Made by a program: the position numbers and the translations under genes
Part shown: in pieces, positions 45,467 to 56,108 of the stretch
Layout of the letters: every line of letters starts with the position of its first letter
Position numbering within the stretch: position 1 is the first letter of the stretch
Assembly: GCF_027571385.1 (NCBI RefSeq)
Contig: NZ_CP085636.1
Location: 5,628,501-5,692,500 of the forward strand
Direction of reading: 5' to 3'
Length of the DNA: 64,000 bases
Origin: Shewanella sp. MTB7
Lineage (GTDB): Bacteria; Pseudomonadota; Gammaproteobacteria; Enterobacterales; Shewanellaceae
Notes under the pieces: model-generated
Databases searched by the model: none
What the model was told of the DNA's origin: nothing
Seen by the model: only the letters and a program-made list of their open reading frames with translations

Positions 45467-46006
45467 ATGAAAGTAATCGGTGACTCGGAACATTTTAAAC
45501 AGCCCTTTGATCATGATGAAGATTATGTCAGTAGAGCCGACGCTAAACGTGAAATAGCCGTTTACCAAGAACTTGGTATGAAGCTAGTTGTACTGAGTAA
45601 AACTCAGATCGACAAGTTAGATCTTGACGAAATAATATACGACAACATACTGAAAACAAAGACGATAAAAACCAATACTGAGGCGTACCGTCGTCACTTA
45701 CAGTATATTGGTAAACTAATGCGCAATGTTGATGTAGAAGCATTACAGTTAGATATCAAAAACGTACTGAATCAAAACAGCAATGAAAGCGCTAAACAAA
45801 ACGTTGCTGAGAAGCTAAAAGATCAGCTTATTAGTGAAGGCGATGCAGCGATTCAGGAACTCATTGAAAAGAATCCGAATTTGGATAGACAGAAATTACG
45901 CCAACTTATTCGTCAATCTAAGAAGGAACTGATTAAGAAACCTGAGCAAATATCTAAGTCAGCAACTGAGTTAGTAAAATATTTACGTACAGAAGTATCA
46001 GAATAA
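45467..46006 (+). CDS. yjgA: Ribosome biogenesis factor YjgA/DarP (DUF615)
   Basis: 179 residues, highly charged and helical, with the DUF615 landmarks DEDYVSRADAKREI, LPLDE-like KLDLDEIIYDNI, RRHLQYIGKLMRN and RQKLRQLIRQSKKE. It binds 50S precursors late in assembly. Divergent from pmbA, an arrangement common in gammaproteobacteria. Length and content are normal. Confidence 0.94.
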   Translation: MKVIGDSEHFKQPFDHDEDYVSRADAKREIAVYQELGMKLVVLSKTQIDKLDLDEIIYDNILKTKTIKTNTEAYRRHLQYIGKLMRNVDVEALQLDIKNVLNQNSNESAKQNVAEKLKDQLISEGDAAIQELIEKNPNLDRQKLRQLIRQSKKELIKKPEQISKSATELVKYLRTEVSE

Positions 46007-46075
46007 TTTAGTTTTTATCACGAAGTAGTTATAATAAGTCCCATACTTTTTAACACTTCCTTTAGGATGTTGCTA

Positions 46076-48613
46076 ATGCGACTGATAAAATCGGCTCTTG
46101 TTCTTCCTATTTCTCTTATTGCCCTCTCTTTTCTTGGGGGCTGTAATGGCTCTTCAGATGATAGTGGTGGCGAAGAAAACAGTGGCGAGTATGCACTATC
46201 TCTCAGTTATAAAACCGTAGTAGATGGAAAATGCGCTGAACCTACCAGTGACGTGAGTTTTCCAAGTAATGTCAATATCTGCGCCGTAGCCAAATTAACT
46301 AAAGGCGGCAGCGCTAGCAGCGGTGGACTCGTGAGTTTCAGCGCAACCCTTGGCACTATAGTTCCCCCGACTAAGCTCACCAACTCAAGTGGCCTCGCCG
46401 AAGTGATCCTAAGTCCGGATCCTGATACTCAAGGTGCAGGGACAGTCACCGCTCAATTCGACACTAAAGCGGCAGAGAGCAATATTCTATCCGTCGAACG
46501 AAATTATGAATTTGTCGATAATGGTGGCACACCAATTGAAAACACGCCGAAGATAAGCGCCAGTATTCAACTCGGAACGGCTAGCGTCACCCAGTTTAAG
46601 GTCGATGAAGCTGTACAACTTCAAGCACAATTTCTCGATTCATCCAGTGTTGGCATAGCCGATCAACTCGTCACCTTTACTGCTGGCACTGTAACGCTCA
46701 ATCCAAACACGGCTCTAACTAATGAGCAAGGTATTGCTCAAGTTATCTATACTCCGGCGACAACCGACTTAGGCGCAGCAAATTTGAATGTGTCTATCAC
46801 ATACAAAGACCAGAATTATCAGAGTAACAGTTTATATGAAGTGCTATCTGCCGATGCTATAGGCGGAGATGGCGTGCTTAAATTAGGCCATTTCAATTCA
46901 GCAGAGCAATTTGTCGAAAGTGAGTTAGCAACAACCCTTGCTCCTAATTCTGAGGGTGAGTATGTTATCAGTGCTGGCGGTAGTTTAGGTGTTACCGCGA
47001 CACTGGTGATTCAAGCCGATGACGGCACTATCACTCGCGTTCAGACACCTTCCTCAATCACTTTTAGCTCAGATTGTGTCAGCAGTAATAATGCGAGTCT
47101 AGATACCCCTATTACGACCTTATCCGGTGATGCTAGATCTACTTTTCAAGATACTAGCTGCAGTGGCAACAGTGAGCGCAATGACATCATCACAGCCACG
47201 ACATTGGCAGGAAACCAAACCTTAACAGCGACACTTGCGTTGACGTTAGAGCGTCAAACTCTGGCTAATATCGGTTTCGTTTCTGCCGAGCCTACCAGTA
47301 TCCGCATCAAGGGCGCTGGCGGTACGGGCACCACTGAATCATCACTGATCACCTTTAATGTCACCAGTGCCAATGGTCAACCTACGGCTCAGCAGGAGGT
47401 CAACTTTAGTCTGGACACTGTGGTAGGCGGTCTGAGTTTTGCTAATGGACTCAGCACAGCCGAGAGTCTGACAAACTCTGCAGGTATTGCCACCGTGAGG
47501 GTACTCTCTGGTACTGTGCCGACTCCTGTGCGCATCGTAGCCTCGGCGACCGATGCTGATACAGGAAAGATTATCAGCACGCAATCTGAGCAGCTCACCG
47601 TAAATACTGGTTTGCCTCAACAGCTAGGATTCAGTTTATCGACCTCTATTTCCAACCCAGAAGCCGAACAGTTTGATGGAGAGAAAGCAACGATCACCGC
47701 CTATACCTCAGATAGCTTCGGTAACCCAGCCCCTGATGACACTGTCATTCAATTCACCACTGAAGGGGGCCAAATTGAAGCCGATTGTGCCACAGTAAAT
47801 GGGACCTGTTCAGTTACTTGGACATCGGCAAACCCCAGAGTTCCGGATCATCGCATCACGGTGCTTGCCTATGCCCTGGGTCATGAGACCTTCTTCGATA
47901 CCAATGGTAACAACATTTTCGATGATGGTGCCGCTGTCGATGCCTGTTTGGGTGGCGATATTATAATAGCCTGTAGTGGTAATGGTATGGACAGAGAAAC
48001 CTATAAGCCTAATGGTTTTAGTGACTTGCCTGACGTTTTTCGTGATGACAATGAAAATACAGTCTTTGATGAAGGCGAAAAGTTCTTTAATACACAAGCA
48101 AGCACAACCTATGGCCCACGTGACACCCTGTTTAATGGCCCACAGTGTGAAGGGAATTTATGTGGTACAGGCCAAGCTAACAAAACTTATATTCGCAAAG
48201 CGTTAGTAATGACCATGTCAGGCTCAAGTGCTGACTTTACCATCTGGCAAGGCAATAACCTTATCCGTGATGATTTTGGTCTGGAAACGGCTCCGATTGT
48301 CCCCCTAACGGATATTCCGGCAGGGCAGTCATCAAGTTTTACAGTACAATTCTATGATGATGCTTATCAAATGATGCCAGCCAGCACTCAGGTTGCAGTT
48401 ACAACTTCGGCAGGAGAGCTTATCTTCGATGTTTTTGGAGTTGCTAACACGACACACCGTGGCGGTACCACTACAGGTTTTGTTATCATTAACGATACCG
48501 ATCCAACTAGTCCCGGAGAGCCTGAGAGAACGAGCAGTGTGAGTATTAATCTGACTACGCCGAATAACTTTAAGTCAGGGGCAGGGTTAACGATTAACCT
48601 ATCGGGAACATAA
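46076..48613 (+). CDS. Large Ig-like (invasin/Big_1-type) lipoprotein
   Basis: 845 residues. The signal peptide ends in the lipobox LGGC (MRLIKSALVLPISLIALSFL then GGC), followed by a Ser/Gly/Asp/Glu linker. The body is a series of immunoglobulin-like domains with the Big_1 pattern (e.g. VSFSATLGTIVPPTKLTNSS, VTFTAGTVTLNPNTALTNEQ, NGQPTAQQEVNFSLDTVVGG). Two Asp-rich loops (DTNGNNIFDDG and DDNENTVFDEGE) look like calcium sites. Probably surface-anchored; function unknown, adhesion possible. ATG 46076 is preferred to 46067 because AGGA precedes it by 8 nt. Confidence 0.88.
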   Translation: MRLIKSALVLPISLIALSFLGGCNGSSDDSGGEENSGEYALSLSYKTVVDGKCAEPTSDVSFPSNVNICAVAKLTKGGSASSGGLVSFSATLGTIVPPTKLTNSSGLAEVILSPDPDTQGAGTVTAQFDTKAAESNILSVERNYEFVDNGGTPIENTPKISASIQLGTASVTQFKVDEAVQLQAQFLDSSSVGIADQLVTFTAGTVTLNPNTALTNEQGIAQVIYTPATTDLGAANLNVSITYKDQNYQSNSLYEVLSADAIGGDGVLKLGHFNSAEQFVESELATTLAPNSEGEYVISAGGSLGVTATLVIQADDGTITRVQTPSSITFSSDCVSSNNASLDTPITTLSGDARSTFQDTSCSGNSERNDIITATTLAGNQTLTATLALTLERQTLANIGFVSAEPTSIRIKGAGGTGTTESSLITFNVTSANGQPTAQQEVNFSLDTVVGGLSFANGLSTAESLTNSAGIATVRVLSGTVPTPVRIVASATDADTGKIISTQSEQLTVNTGLPQQLGFSLSTSISNPEAEQFDGEKATITAYTSDSFGNPAPDDTVIQFTTEGGQIEADCATVNGTCSVTWTSANPRVPDHRITVLAYALGHETFFDTNGNNIFDDGAAVDACLGGDIIIACSGNGMDRETYKPNGFSDLPDVFRDDNENTVFDEGEKFFNTQASTTYGPRDTLFNGPQCEGNLCGTGQANKTYIRKALVMTMSGSSADFTIWQGNNLIRDDFGLETAPIVPLTDIPAGQSSSFTVQFYDDAYQMMPASTQVAVTTSAGELIFDVFGVANTTHRGGTTTGFVIINDTDPTSPGEPERTSSVSINLTTPNNFKSGAGLTINLSGT

Positions 48614-48630
48614 TCTAATTTAGAAAAACA

Positions 48631-48666
48631 AAAAGCCCATTTAGATGCCGATCTAAATGGGCTTTT
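48631..48666. terminator. Strong bidirectional terminator
   Basis: Perfect 16-bp arms (AAAAGCCCATTTAGAT / ATCTAAATGGGCTTTT) around GCCG, with T-rich ends on both strands, between the Ig-like lipoprotein and the convergent permease. Confidence 0.93.
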
Positions 48667-48731
48667 TGTTAGCTTTAGCTTGATATAAATTGATCTGACC
48701 ACTTAATACTTCGAACTTCAAAACTTGCTCT

Positions 48732-49889
48732 CTAGACTAACTTACCTTCTTTCAACCTTCTCGATACCCCGTAAACGGCCAGCACGAAGAAAATAGCAAA
48801 CAAGCCCCATAACTGCAGCCATTTAGGCATGATACTCGTCCATGATGCGCCCATTTGATTAAGCTCTAACATCCCCATAATAGCCGGAACCGCGGGGATC
48901 ACTTGGGAGATCCAGATCAACGGCTCAGGAATTAATGCCAAGGGCCAAACAAAGCCAGAGACAAACAAGATAGGCATAGAAGCCAATAGCAGCACCTGAG
49001 TTGGCAGATCCCGGCGTACAAACACACAGCTTAATGCCACGCCTGCCGCACTAGTTGCCAGCAAAAAGGGCAGTAAAAACAGTGCCACCAATCCTAGACT
49101 TGCTTGAATGCTAACCTGATACCAGTAGAAGCAGAACCCCACATAAAAGCTGGCAAAAAACGAATAGATCAACATGAACGCTGCAATACGACCACAGATC
49201 AGTTTTAGTGGAGATAGATCTTGCCAATACCCTCTATTTCGCCACTGACCTGCACCTAATATCCCAGTGCCGATAAGTAAAGTTTGGTGCAAGATCAGCA
49301 GGAAAAGCCCAGGGACAACATAAGGGGTATAGCCAAGGCTTGGATTAAACGCCGGCACACTGTTTATCTTAACCGAGTTAAGGTTCATGTTCGCCTGTTG
49401 AGGGGACTCTCCTTTCGCCAACAGACCGAGTAATTGCACTTGCTTACCGGCATCCATACCAGCTGTGACTAAGCCTTCCACCACCGCAGAATAGATCAAG
49501 AAATAACTGGCATCTCCGCCATAGCTTAGGGTCACTCCTTTGCCTAGTAACAAATCTCGCCTAAAAGCATAGGGGATAACTAACAGTCCATGGGCTCGTC
49601 CTGACTCAATCCAAACCTTAGCTTCACTTATGCTACCAACTTGGCCTATGACACTAATTTTCGGACTCGCATCGACATGCCGGATCAGGCGACGACTCAA
49701 TGAGCTGTGATCCAGATCCACTACCACTACCTGCTGATCTGTCGGCACTTGATGCAGATAAGGCAAAGGATAGAGAACCGAGTAGAACAACACGCCGCCA
49801 AACAGAGTCACAAGGATAGCCTTATCCGCGACAATAGCGCTTAGCTCGGTCCACACTAATTGCCAAAAACTCATGCGGTGATTATTCAT
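48732..49889 (-). CDS. ABC-2 type permease (efflux), second of pair
   Basis: 385 residues: an N-terminal membrane segment (ILVTLFGGVLFYSVLYPL), a periplasmic domain with VVVVDLDHSSLSRRLIRHVD, then five or six hydrophobic segments. The layout is that of ABC2_membrane_3 exporters such as YhhJ. It overlaps the first permease gene by 4 bp. Two different half-permeases plus adaptor and TolC form the operon, but no ATPase is encoded. Confidence 0.88.
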   Translation of the reverse strand: MNNHRMSFWQLVWTELSAIVADKAILVTLFGGVLFYSVLYPLPYLHQVPTDQQVVVVDLDHSSLSRRLIRHVDASPKISVIGQVGSISEAKVWIESGRAHGLLVIPYAFRRDLLLGKGVTLSYGGDASYFLIYSAVVEGLVTAGMDAGKQVQLLGLLAKGESPQQANMNLNSVKINSVPAFNPSLGYTPYVVPGLFLLILHQTLLIGTGILGAGQWRNRGYWQDLSPLKLICGRIAAFMLIYSFFASFYVGFCFYWYQVSIQASLGLVALFLLPFLLATSAAGVALSCVFVRRDLPTQVLLLASMPILFVSGFVWPLALIPEPLIWISQVIPAVPAIMGMLELNQMGASWTSIMPKWLQLWGLFAIFFVLAVYGVSRRLKEGKLV

Positions 49890-51061
49890 CCTTTAACTCC
49901 AGACTCACCTGCTAATGATATTTGAGTCAAGGGTTCTACCACAATACGGCGAGACAAAACAATAAGCACAGGAATGATAAACAAAAAGCCCCAATAACTG
50001 GCAAATTGGACCACGATCGTCTGCCAAGTGGAGCCGTAGCTGATAATGCTCACATGCGAATCAATATAGTGACTCGATGGCATGATTAAACGCCACCACT
50101 GAGCAAGCAAGGGCATTTCATGCACGGGAAACGTTATCCCCATAAAGGCAAACGCAGGAGCAAACATCGCGGTGCCAAAACTCGCCATACGGGCACTGTC
50201 ACGCATAATGAAAAATATCAGTAGCACCACTAACCATATCGCCAATAACATCACAGTTTGGGCCAGTATCAGCAGGACTAAATCTCCCGCTGCGGGCAGT
50301 GCAAGGTATTGATATAACAGCACCAAAATGAAGCTACCATGCATTAATAAAATCGGTGTAAACAGCGCTATTTTTGCCCCTATCCGCAGCCAGATCCCAT
50401 CACCCGCTATCAAACTTCCTGTCGGAGTCAGCTCCCGGCTCAGACTGTTGGAGAAGATTAACATGGCCAACAGCTGCAACAAGGCCACTAACACTGGAGG
50501 CACAAGAAAGCCCACGTAGTTGTTATTGCGATTAAACAGCGCCGTAGTCTGACTCGTCACAGGGCTTAGACTCACTGCCACTTGAGATTTGGGCACACCT
50601 TGGAACAGTAGCTTCATACCGGCAACATCGAGTAATCCTGCGCCAAGTGTTAGCTGGATCTGACTCGATAGTAACTTGCCCACCAGCAGAAACTGACTGT
50701 TATAGCGTATATCTATGGTGGGGCTATGACCTGTCACTAAATCACGCTTTAAACCGTAAGGGAAAACAATGATCCCATAGACCTCAGCCTGCCTCATAGC
50801 TGTTACCGCCGCAGGTAGATCCACAAAGCTTTGAGGGGAGATAACTGGATTTGCTGCCAGTTTTCGACTCAACATGCGACTCAATTGGCTATTGTCATGA
50901 TCGACAATAGCCACGGGAAGTTGCCTAGGTAATCCAGCGCTAAAAAGCCACCATAGGCAGAGTATACTCAAAATTGGAATATAGCTGACCAAGGCAAGTT
51001 GCCAAGGAGAACGCCATAATGCCTGCAGTTCTCGTCGAATAGAGGCGACTATACTGGTCAT
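49886..51061 (-). CDS. ABC-2 type permease (efflux), first of pair
   Basis: 391 residues with the same architecture as its neighbour: first helix SYIPILSILCLWWLFSAG, periplasmic VAIVDHDNSQLSRMLSRKL, then five or more hydrophobic segments in the C-terminal half. The two permeases are related and probably heterodimerise. 14 bp downstream of the adaptor gene. Confidence 0.88.
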   Translation of the reverse strand: MTSIVASIRRELQALWRSPWQLALVSYIPILSILCLWWLFSAGLPRQLPVAIVDHDNSQLSRMLSRKLAANPVISPQSFVDLPAAVTAMRQAEVYGIIVFPYGLKRDLVTGHSPTIDIRYNSQFLLVGKLLSSQIQLTLGAGLLDVAGMKLLFQGVPKSQVAVSLSPVTSQTTALFNRNNNYVGFLVPPVLVALLQLLAMLIFSNSLSRELTPTGSLIAGDGIWLRIGAKIALFTPILLMHGSFILVLLYQYLALPAAGDLVLLILAQTVMLLAIWLVVLLIFFIMRDSARMASFGTAMFAPAFAFMGITFPVHEMPLLAQWWRLIMPSSHYIDSHVSIISYGSTWQTIVVQFASYWGFLFIIPVLIVLSRRIVVEPLTQISLAGESGVKG

Positions 51062-51075
51062 GGTAAGCCTGAACC

Positions 51076-52047
51076 TTAGTGAGCAAACAGGACAGACATA
51101 CCGACACGCAGATCATCTATCTTTGCATCGGGACGCAGTTCAACTTCAAAAGTGCGCATATCAAAATCATGGTCACTCTCAGTCGAACGCCAAGTTGCAA
51201 ACTCTCCCATAACACTGACATAGGTCACGGTGAACTCGACATCACGCCCTAATGCAGGCAGAGTAAGTATCAATTTATTGCCTTTAGTGAACTGCTTAAG
51301 CTCATCTTCACGAACCTGGAACACCGCCCAGGCATCGTTCATATCAATCAGACTCACAACCGGAAAACCACTGGGTGCCAGCTCGCCAGCTTGCAATAGT
51401 ACTTCACTTATCTCACCGGTTTTTGGCGAACGCATCTGGCTGTCAGCCAAGATAGCGCTCACTTCATTCACAGCACCTTCTGCCATGCGAGCGTTACCCG
51501 CAGCGGCCGCTTTAGTCTCTGAACGAGCGCCCTCTTCCGTCATCTGATACATAGCCAGTGCGGCTTGTTCTGTGTATTTTGCCGCTTGCCATTGGGTAAA
51601 AGCTTCATCACGTTTCTGCCTAGCAACCACACCTTCAACAAAAAGATTTTCGATTCTATCAAAAGTCGTCTTACCTAATGTTGACGCCGCCTTTGCCTTC
51701 AGCCACTGCTCCTTAGAAGCCATAACTTGTTGTTTACGAGCACCGCTATCAGCTTCCAGTTGCATCGCTTTAGCTGCATCGCGACCGCCTTCGGCCTGCA
51801 TTAGCTTGGCATCAAGCTCTGGACTGTGAATAGCAAATAACAGATCGCCCTCCTCCACCACGTCACCACGGCGCACCAAAACCTGTTCTACCCGACCCGG
51901 TACTTTTGAAGACACATTATATTCCTGCGCTTCAATCTGTCCCTGCAAGATCTGTGGCTTAGGACTGTAAGCCAGCTTTAAGCCGTAGCCCAATAGGATC
52001 ACCAGTGCCAAGAGTGCGACAACGGCGAGCAGACGATTAGCACGCAT
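51076..52047 (-). CDS. HlyD-family membrane-fusion adaptor
   Basis: 323 residues. One N-terminal membrane anchor (LLAVVALLALVILLGYGL), lipoyl halves (YNVSSKVPGRVEQVLVRRGD and QMRSPKTGEISEVLLQAGEL) and a coiled-coil hairpin between. The ATG at 52047 is preferred to an upstream TTG, with GGAG 6 nt before it. Links the inner-membrane permeases to the TolC-type protein encoded just upstream. Confidence 0.9.
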   Translation of the reverse strand: MRANRLLAVVALLALVILLGYGLKLAYSPKPQILQGQIEAQEYNVSSKVPGRVEQVLVRRGDVVEEGDLLFAIHSPELDAKLMQAEGGRDAAKAMQLEADSGARKQQVMASKEQWLKAKAASTLGKTTFDRIENLFVEGVVARQKRDEAFTQWQAAKYTEQAALAMYQMTEEGARSETKAAAAGNARMAEGAVNEVSAILADSQMRSPKTGEISEVLLQAGELAPSGFPVVSLIDMNDAWAVFQVREDELKQFTKGNKLILTLPALGRDVEFTVTYVSVMGEFATWRSTESDHDFDMRTFEVELRPDAKIDDLRVGMSVLFAH

Positions 52048-52077
52048 TTTTATCTCCAAAATAGTAATAGTTGTATT

Positions 52078-53457
52078 TTATAACCTGTTCGTACGACCGA
52101 TAAAATCATCCAATTGTCCGCTGATACTCATCAAACGTGCATAGGACTGAACATAACGGTATTTGGCACCGAGTTGCTGCATTTTTACGGCGCTAAGCTT
52201 CAGTTCGGCATCGACTCTATCTATTGAAGTCGACAAACCTTGATTAAAAGCCATTTCACGCAGACGTAGATTTTCTTCAGCCAGACTCAATGACGTATTA
52301 AGCGCTACGGCTTCCTCTTGCGCCTGTTGCAGTTGACGGTAACTTTGATCAAGTAACAGACTTAAGTCTTGCTGAGTTTGCGCCTTAGTATATCTAGCTT
52401 GTAGCAGCGCACTTTTCGCCGCTTGCACTTTACCACTGCGTCCGTCTCGGCTTAGTAGAGGCACCTTAACACCTAAACCTACCATCCAATCTGGCTCAAC
52501 CTTAGAGAACAGGCTGTCATCTTCATACAAGGTGTAATTACCGTAGAGAAAAACGGTGGGTTTATAACGTCCTTCTTCGACCTCGATCAAACCACTCGCT
52601 TGATCTTCTTTAGCTTCGAGTAATCTTAATGCCGGATGCTGAGTCATGGTTAACTGACTCAAGCGTGGTAGCGAGGGCTGATTTGTCAGCATGAATAACT
52701 GAGATGCTGGAGTCACACTGCGTTGATGTAACATACGAGATAACGCGATCATCGCCATCTCATGTTGACGCTTAGCACTGCCAGCACTCACTCGAGCATT
52801 CTCTAGCGCGACTTGCGCATTGAGCCTTTCAACCTTAGCGATCTGACCTTGTTCTTCCAATTTAAGGGCATGATCCACATGTTCAGATAAAGAGGCAACT
52901 AATTGCTGCTGCGTCTGCATTAACTTCTCTGTCACTGACACGGCGTAATATCTGTCGACTAACAGAGTAAACAGATCTCGGGTGACGAGTTGCAACTGCT
53001 GTTCTTTCTCCACCACTTGGGCAGCATGGATCCCTTGAGCTGCGGTGATCTTGCCACCAGTATAGATGGGCCACATGGCTTGTAGACTTGCACGGAAAAT
53101 ATCTTGTTCGGTAAAGGGGGTGACAAACATTGAACTTGGAATACTGGCCAATGCACCGCCCAGAGCTGGGGGTAAGCTGCCAGGATCGAGCGAAGCTAAC
53201 GGATTGAGATCCTGAAGATCCAGCTCGATCGGTTTTTGGAGATGAGTATAACTACCATTGATATCAAGAGAAGGCATGCCAAGATCTTCACCTGCTTCCT
53301 GCTCAGCTTGAGCCCGCAACACTTCTTGAGATTCGGCCTGAAGCTTATCGCTCACGGTCAATAACTGCTGCCACGCAGTGGTAAACGTCATCGGTTGAGC
53401 CAGAGAAGTACCTGATACTAAGATCAGAGACAAGCAAACGAACCGGGTTATTTTCAT
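52078..53457 (-). CDS. TolC-family outer-membrane efflux protein
   Basis: 459 residues. Signal peptide (FVCLSLILVSGTSLAQ) then the repeated Asn/Gln/Ala-rich helical hairpins of the OEP family; the landmarks QAMWPIYTGGKITAA and GVKVPLLSRDGRSGKVQAA mark the two beta-strand regions. First gene of the efflux operon (TolC, adaptor, permease, permease). Confidence 0.92.
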   Translation of the reverse strand: MKITRFVCLSLILVSGTSLAQPMTFTTAWQQLLTVSDKLQAESQEVLRAQAEQEAGEDLGMPSLDINGSYTHLQKPIELDLQDLNPLASLDPGSLPPALGGALASIPSSMFVTPFTEQDIFRASLQAMWPIYTGGKITAAQGIHAAQVVEKEQQLQLVTRDLFTLLVDRYYAVSVTEKLMQTQQQLVASLSEHVDHALKLEEQGQIAKVERLNAQVALENARVSAGSAKRQHEMAMIALSRMLHQRSVTPASQLFMLTNQPSLPRLSQLTMTQHPALRLLEAKEDQASGLIEVEEGRYKPTVFLYGNYTLYEDDSLFSKVEPDWMVGLGVKVPLLSRDGRSGKVQAAKSALLQARYTKAQTQQDLSLLLDQSYRQLQQAQEEAVALNTSLSLAEENLRLREMAFNQGLSTSIDRVDAELKLSAVKMQQLGAKYRYVQSYARLMSISGQLDDFIGRTNRL

Positions 53458-53752
53458 CTATACCTCAAATAACTTTCAGCAAAAGCAAGTGCATTGCGCC
53501 ATTAGAGTATTGACTCTAATTTATCGAGAGATGATAGCACCGATTAACATCAAGGACTAGCTACAGAGTTTCTAAGTTACTACATATCCTGGAATGTTCG
53601 TAAGTTCAGTTAGAGCCCGCAGCAAACTGCTGCTAGATCTTGATAAGAGCAAGGTTGCTTATCCCTAGAATGAAGCCTAGGGATCTTATATCAACCTCTC
53701 AATTCTATAAGCGAAGCATTCTAGCAGTGAGTCTGCGAACGCTCTACAAGAT

Positions 53753-55201
53753 TTACGCTGTTCCACCGACAGTTAAGCAGTCTAACTTAAGCGTTGGTTG
53801 ACCGACGCCTACTGGTACACTCTGGCCATCTTTACCACAAACGCCAACGCCTTGATCCAGCGCTAAATCGTTACCGACCATGGAGATCTGTCCCATAGCT
53901 TCAGGGCCATTGCCGATTAACGTCGCGCCCTTGATCGCTTGGGTGACTTCACCATTCTCAATTAAATAGGCTTCTGAGGCTGAGAAGACGAACTTACCTG
54001 AGGTTATGTCGACTTGGCCGCCACCAAAATTAGGTGCATAGATACCATTTTTAACTGACTTAATGATCTCGGCAGGATCTGACTCTCCCGCTTCCATATA
54101 CGTATTAGTCATACGCGGCATCGGCAAGTGGGCATAAGATTCACGACGGCCATTACCCGTTGACTGCTCGCCCATAAGACGCGCATTGAGTTTGTCTTGC
54201 ATATAACCTTTTAAAATTCCATCTTGGATAAGTACTGTCTTCTGAGTGATCACGCCTTCATCATCGATACTCAATGATCCACGACGATTAGGCATAGTGC
54301 CATCATCAACCACAGTCACTAACTTAGATGCTACTTGCTGACCCACTAAACCACTAAATGCACTGCTACCTTTGCGATTAAAATCGCCCTCTAATCCATG
54401 ACCAACCGCTTCATGTAACAAAACACCAGGCCAACCCGCACCAAGCACTACAGGCATCTGGCCTGCTGGAGCGTCGATAGCGGTTAAATTCACTGCGGCT
54501 TGACGCACAGCTTCACGGGCAAACGAGAAACACATGGGTAAACCAGTATCATCAGTTTCCATCAAGATCTCATATCCATGACGTCCGCCACCACCGCTTG
54601 CACCACGTTCACGTTTATCGTTTTCTTCTAAGATAACGCTACAGTTAAAACGCACTAAAGGACGAATATCGGCTGCTAACGTACCGTCACTTGCTGCAAC
54701 CAAAATCTCTTCATGCACACCAGAAAGACTCAACACCACCTGAATGATGCGACTATCCAGACTACGAATATAAGCATCGGCCTCTTTAAGCAGCGCAATT
54801 TTTTTCACCTCTTCCATTGCTGCAATAGGATCATCACTCAAATACAAGGCGTTAACGTCTTGGCGCTTCCACGCCTGCACACGACCATTTCCACCTGATG
54901 AAGCTATGCTACGAGCGGCCTCAGCCGATGCAATTAATGCTGCTGGTGTTATTTCATCAGCGTAGGCAAAGCCAGTTTTCTCACCGGTAATCGCTCGTAC
55001 ACCCACACCACGCTCGATATGAAAACTGCCCTCTTTTACTATGCCATCTTCTAACACCCAAGACTCATGACGGCTTCCTTGAAAATAGAGATCGGAAAAG
55101 TCGACGTCATGCTGATGAATAATATTCAGGTAACCCTGTAGATCACTCAGTGATTGTCCATCTTGCAATAAGCTTTGTTCAACTTGGGTTAAAAATGGCA
55201 T
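53753..55201 (-). CDS. tldD: Metalloprotease TldD
   Basis: 482 residues with the zinc motif HEAVGH (in [18 protein letters not shown], about residue 262) and the third-ligand region near the C-terminus. Works with PmbA/TldE to degrade small unfolded or modified peptides; in E. coli the pair matures microcin B17. In the same direction as nit and yhdP upstream, as in other Shewanella-like genomes. Confidence 0.96.
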   Translation of the reverse strand: MPFLTQVEQSLLQDGQSLSDLQGYLNIIHQHDVDFSDLYFQGSRHESWVLEDGIVKEGSFHIERGVGVRAITGEKTGFAYADEITPAALIASAEAARSIASSGGNGRVQAWKRQDVNALYLSDDPIAAMEEVKKIALLKEADAYIRSLDSRIIQVVLSLSGVHEEILVAASDGTLAADIRPLVRFNCSVILEENDKRERGASGGGGRHGYEILMETDDTGLPMCFSFAREAVRQAAVNLTAIDAPAGQMPVVLGAGWPGVLLHEAVGHGLEGDFNRKGSSAFSGLVGQQVASKLVTVVDDGTMPNRRGSLSIDDEGVITQKTVLIQDGILKGYMQDKLNARLMGEQSTGNGRRESYAHLPMPRMTNTYMEAGESDPAEIIKSVKNGIYAPNFGGGQVDITSGKFVFSASEAYLIENGEVTQAIKGATLIGNGPEAMGQISMVGNDLALDQGVGVCGKDGQSVPVGVGQPTLKLDCLTVGGTA

Positions 55202-55259
55202 TAATGATTCTCTCTTTTAATTTAATTCTTTGAAAGAAGCTAGGTCCTAGGTCCTAGGT

Positions 55260-56108
55260 TTAAGCATCTTTTCGTAGCAACTTTGGTGCTGAAAAACGGT
55301 TATTTTTCGATACTGGCATCTGTTGACGGATCTTAACCTGCTCACTCTTATCTAGCTTAGCTTGAACCCAGCCACATCCATCCATTTTTTGTGCCTGAAC
55401 TCGTCCCCAAGGATCGACGATCATACTTTGGCCCCAGGTCTCTCGACTACCTTGATTGTGCTTACCCCATTGAGCTGCGGCTAAAATAAAACATTGAGTC
55501 TCAATGGCACGAGCTTGAAGCAGAGGTTGCCAATGTGCAGCGCCTGTAACCTGAGTAAATGCTGAGGGCAGTGCAATAAGTTCAGCTCCCGCTAAGCGCA
55601 TCGCTCTAAATAGGTCCGGAAAACGAAGATCATAACAGATAGCCAAGCCTAATTTTCCAAACGGCGTATCTATCACACTAATCTTGTCACCGGGACAAAA
55701 GGTGTCACTCTCTCTATACTCTTTGGTGCCATCAGCAACATCGACATCAAACAGGTGTAATTTATCATAGTCGCTTAATACTTTACCCAGATTATCAAAC
55801 AAGTATGTACGGCTATAGACGCGTCCATCCTCAGATCGAACCGGTATAGTCCCTGCCACGAGGTAGATATCATATTTAGCAGCCAGCAGTGACATGGCTG
55901 TTTTCAGCTCTGTCGTGTCTGAACCTGGCTCACCTGCATATTCAAGCTGCTGGCTCTCGTGACCACCGAAAAGCAGACAACACTCAGGTAAAACAACTAA
56001 CTGTGGCTCAGCAAGATCTCGTGGAAGCAGATTAAGCTGCGACTCTATATACTTCAGGTTCGCCGATACGTCTCGACTGCTTTGACATTGTAATAGGCTG
56101 ATCTGCAT
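55260..56108 (-). CDS. Nitrilase-family amidohydrolase (Nit1/YafV-like, probable deaminated-glutathione amidase)
   Basis: 282 residues with the C-N hydrolase triad: Glu42 in VVLPECCLL, Lys in YDKLHLFD and Cys in LAICYDLRFPDLFR. The branch matches Nit1-type enzymes that repair deaminated glutathione. The start has AGGAGG-like AGAGGTAAAGG before the ATG and begins inside the 3' end of yhdP (77-nt overlap), which is unusual but supported by the conserved N-terminus. Confidence 0.9.
   Translation of the reverse strand: MQISLLQCQSSRDVSANLKYIESQLNLLPRDLAEPQLVVLPECCLLFGGHESQQLEYAGEPGSDTTELKTAMSLLAAKYDIYLVAGTIPVRSEDGRVYSRTYLFDNLGKVLSDYDKLHLFDVDVADGTKEYRESDTFCPGDKISVIDTPFGKLGLAICYDLRFPDLFRAMRLAGAELIALPSAFTQVTGAAHWQPLLQARAIETQCFILAAAQWGKHNQGSRETWGQSMIVDPWGRVQAQKMDGCGWVQAKLDKSEQVKIRQQMPVSKNNRFSAPKLLRKDA

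Noticed and set aside
43862..55201. Idea that tldD and pmbA serve the PatA-like peptide cluster, as they do microcin B17.
   Set aside because: Both are conserved housekeeping genes in this lineage at their usual positions; closeness to the cluster is probably chance, though a functional link is not excluded.
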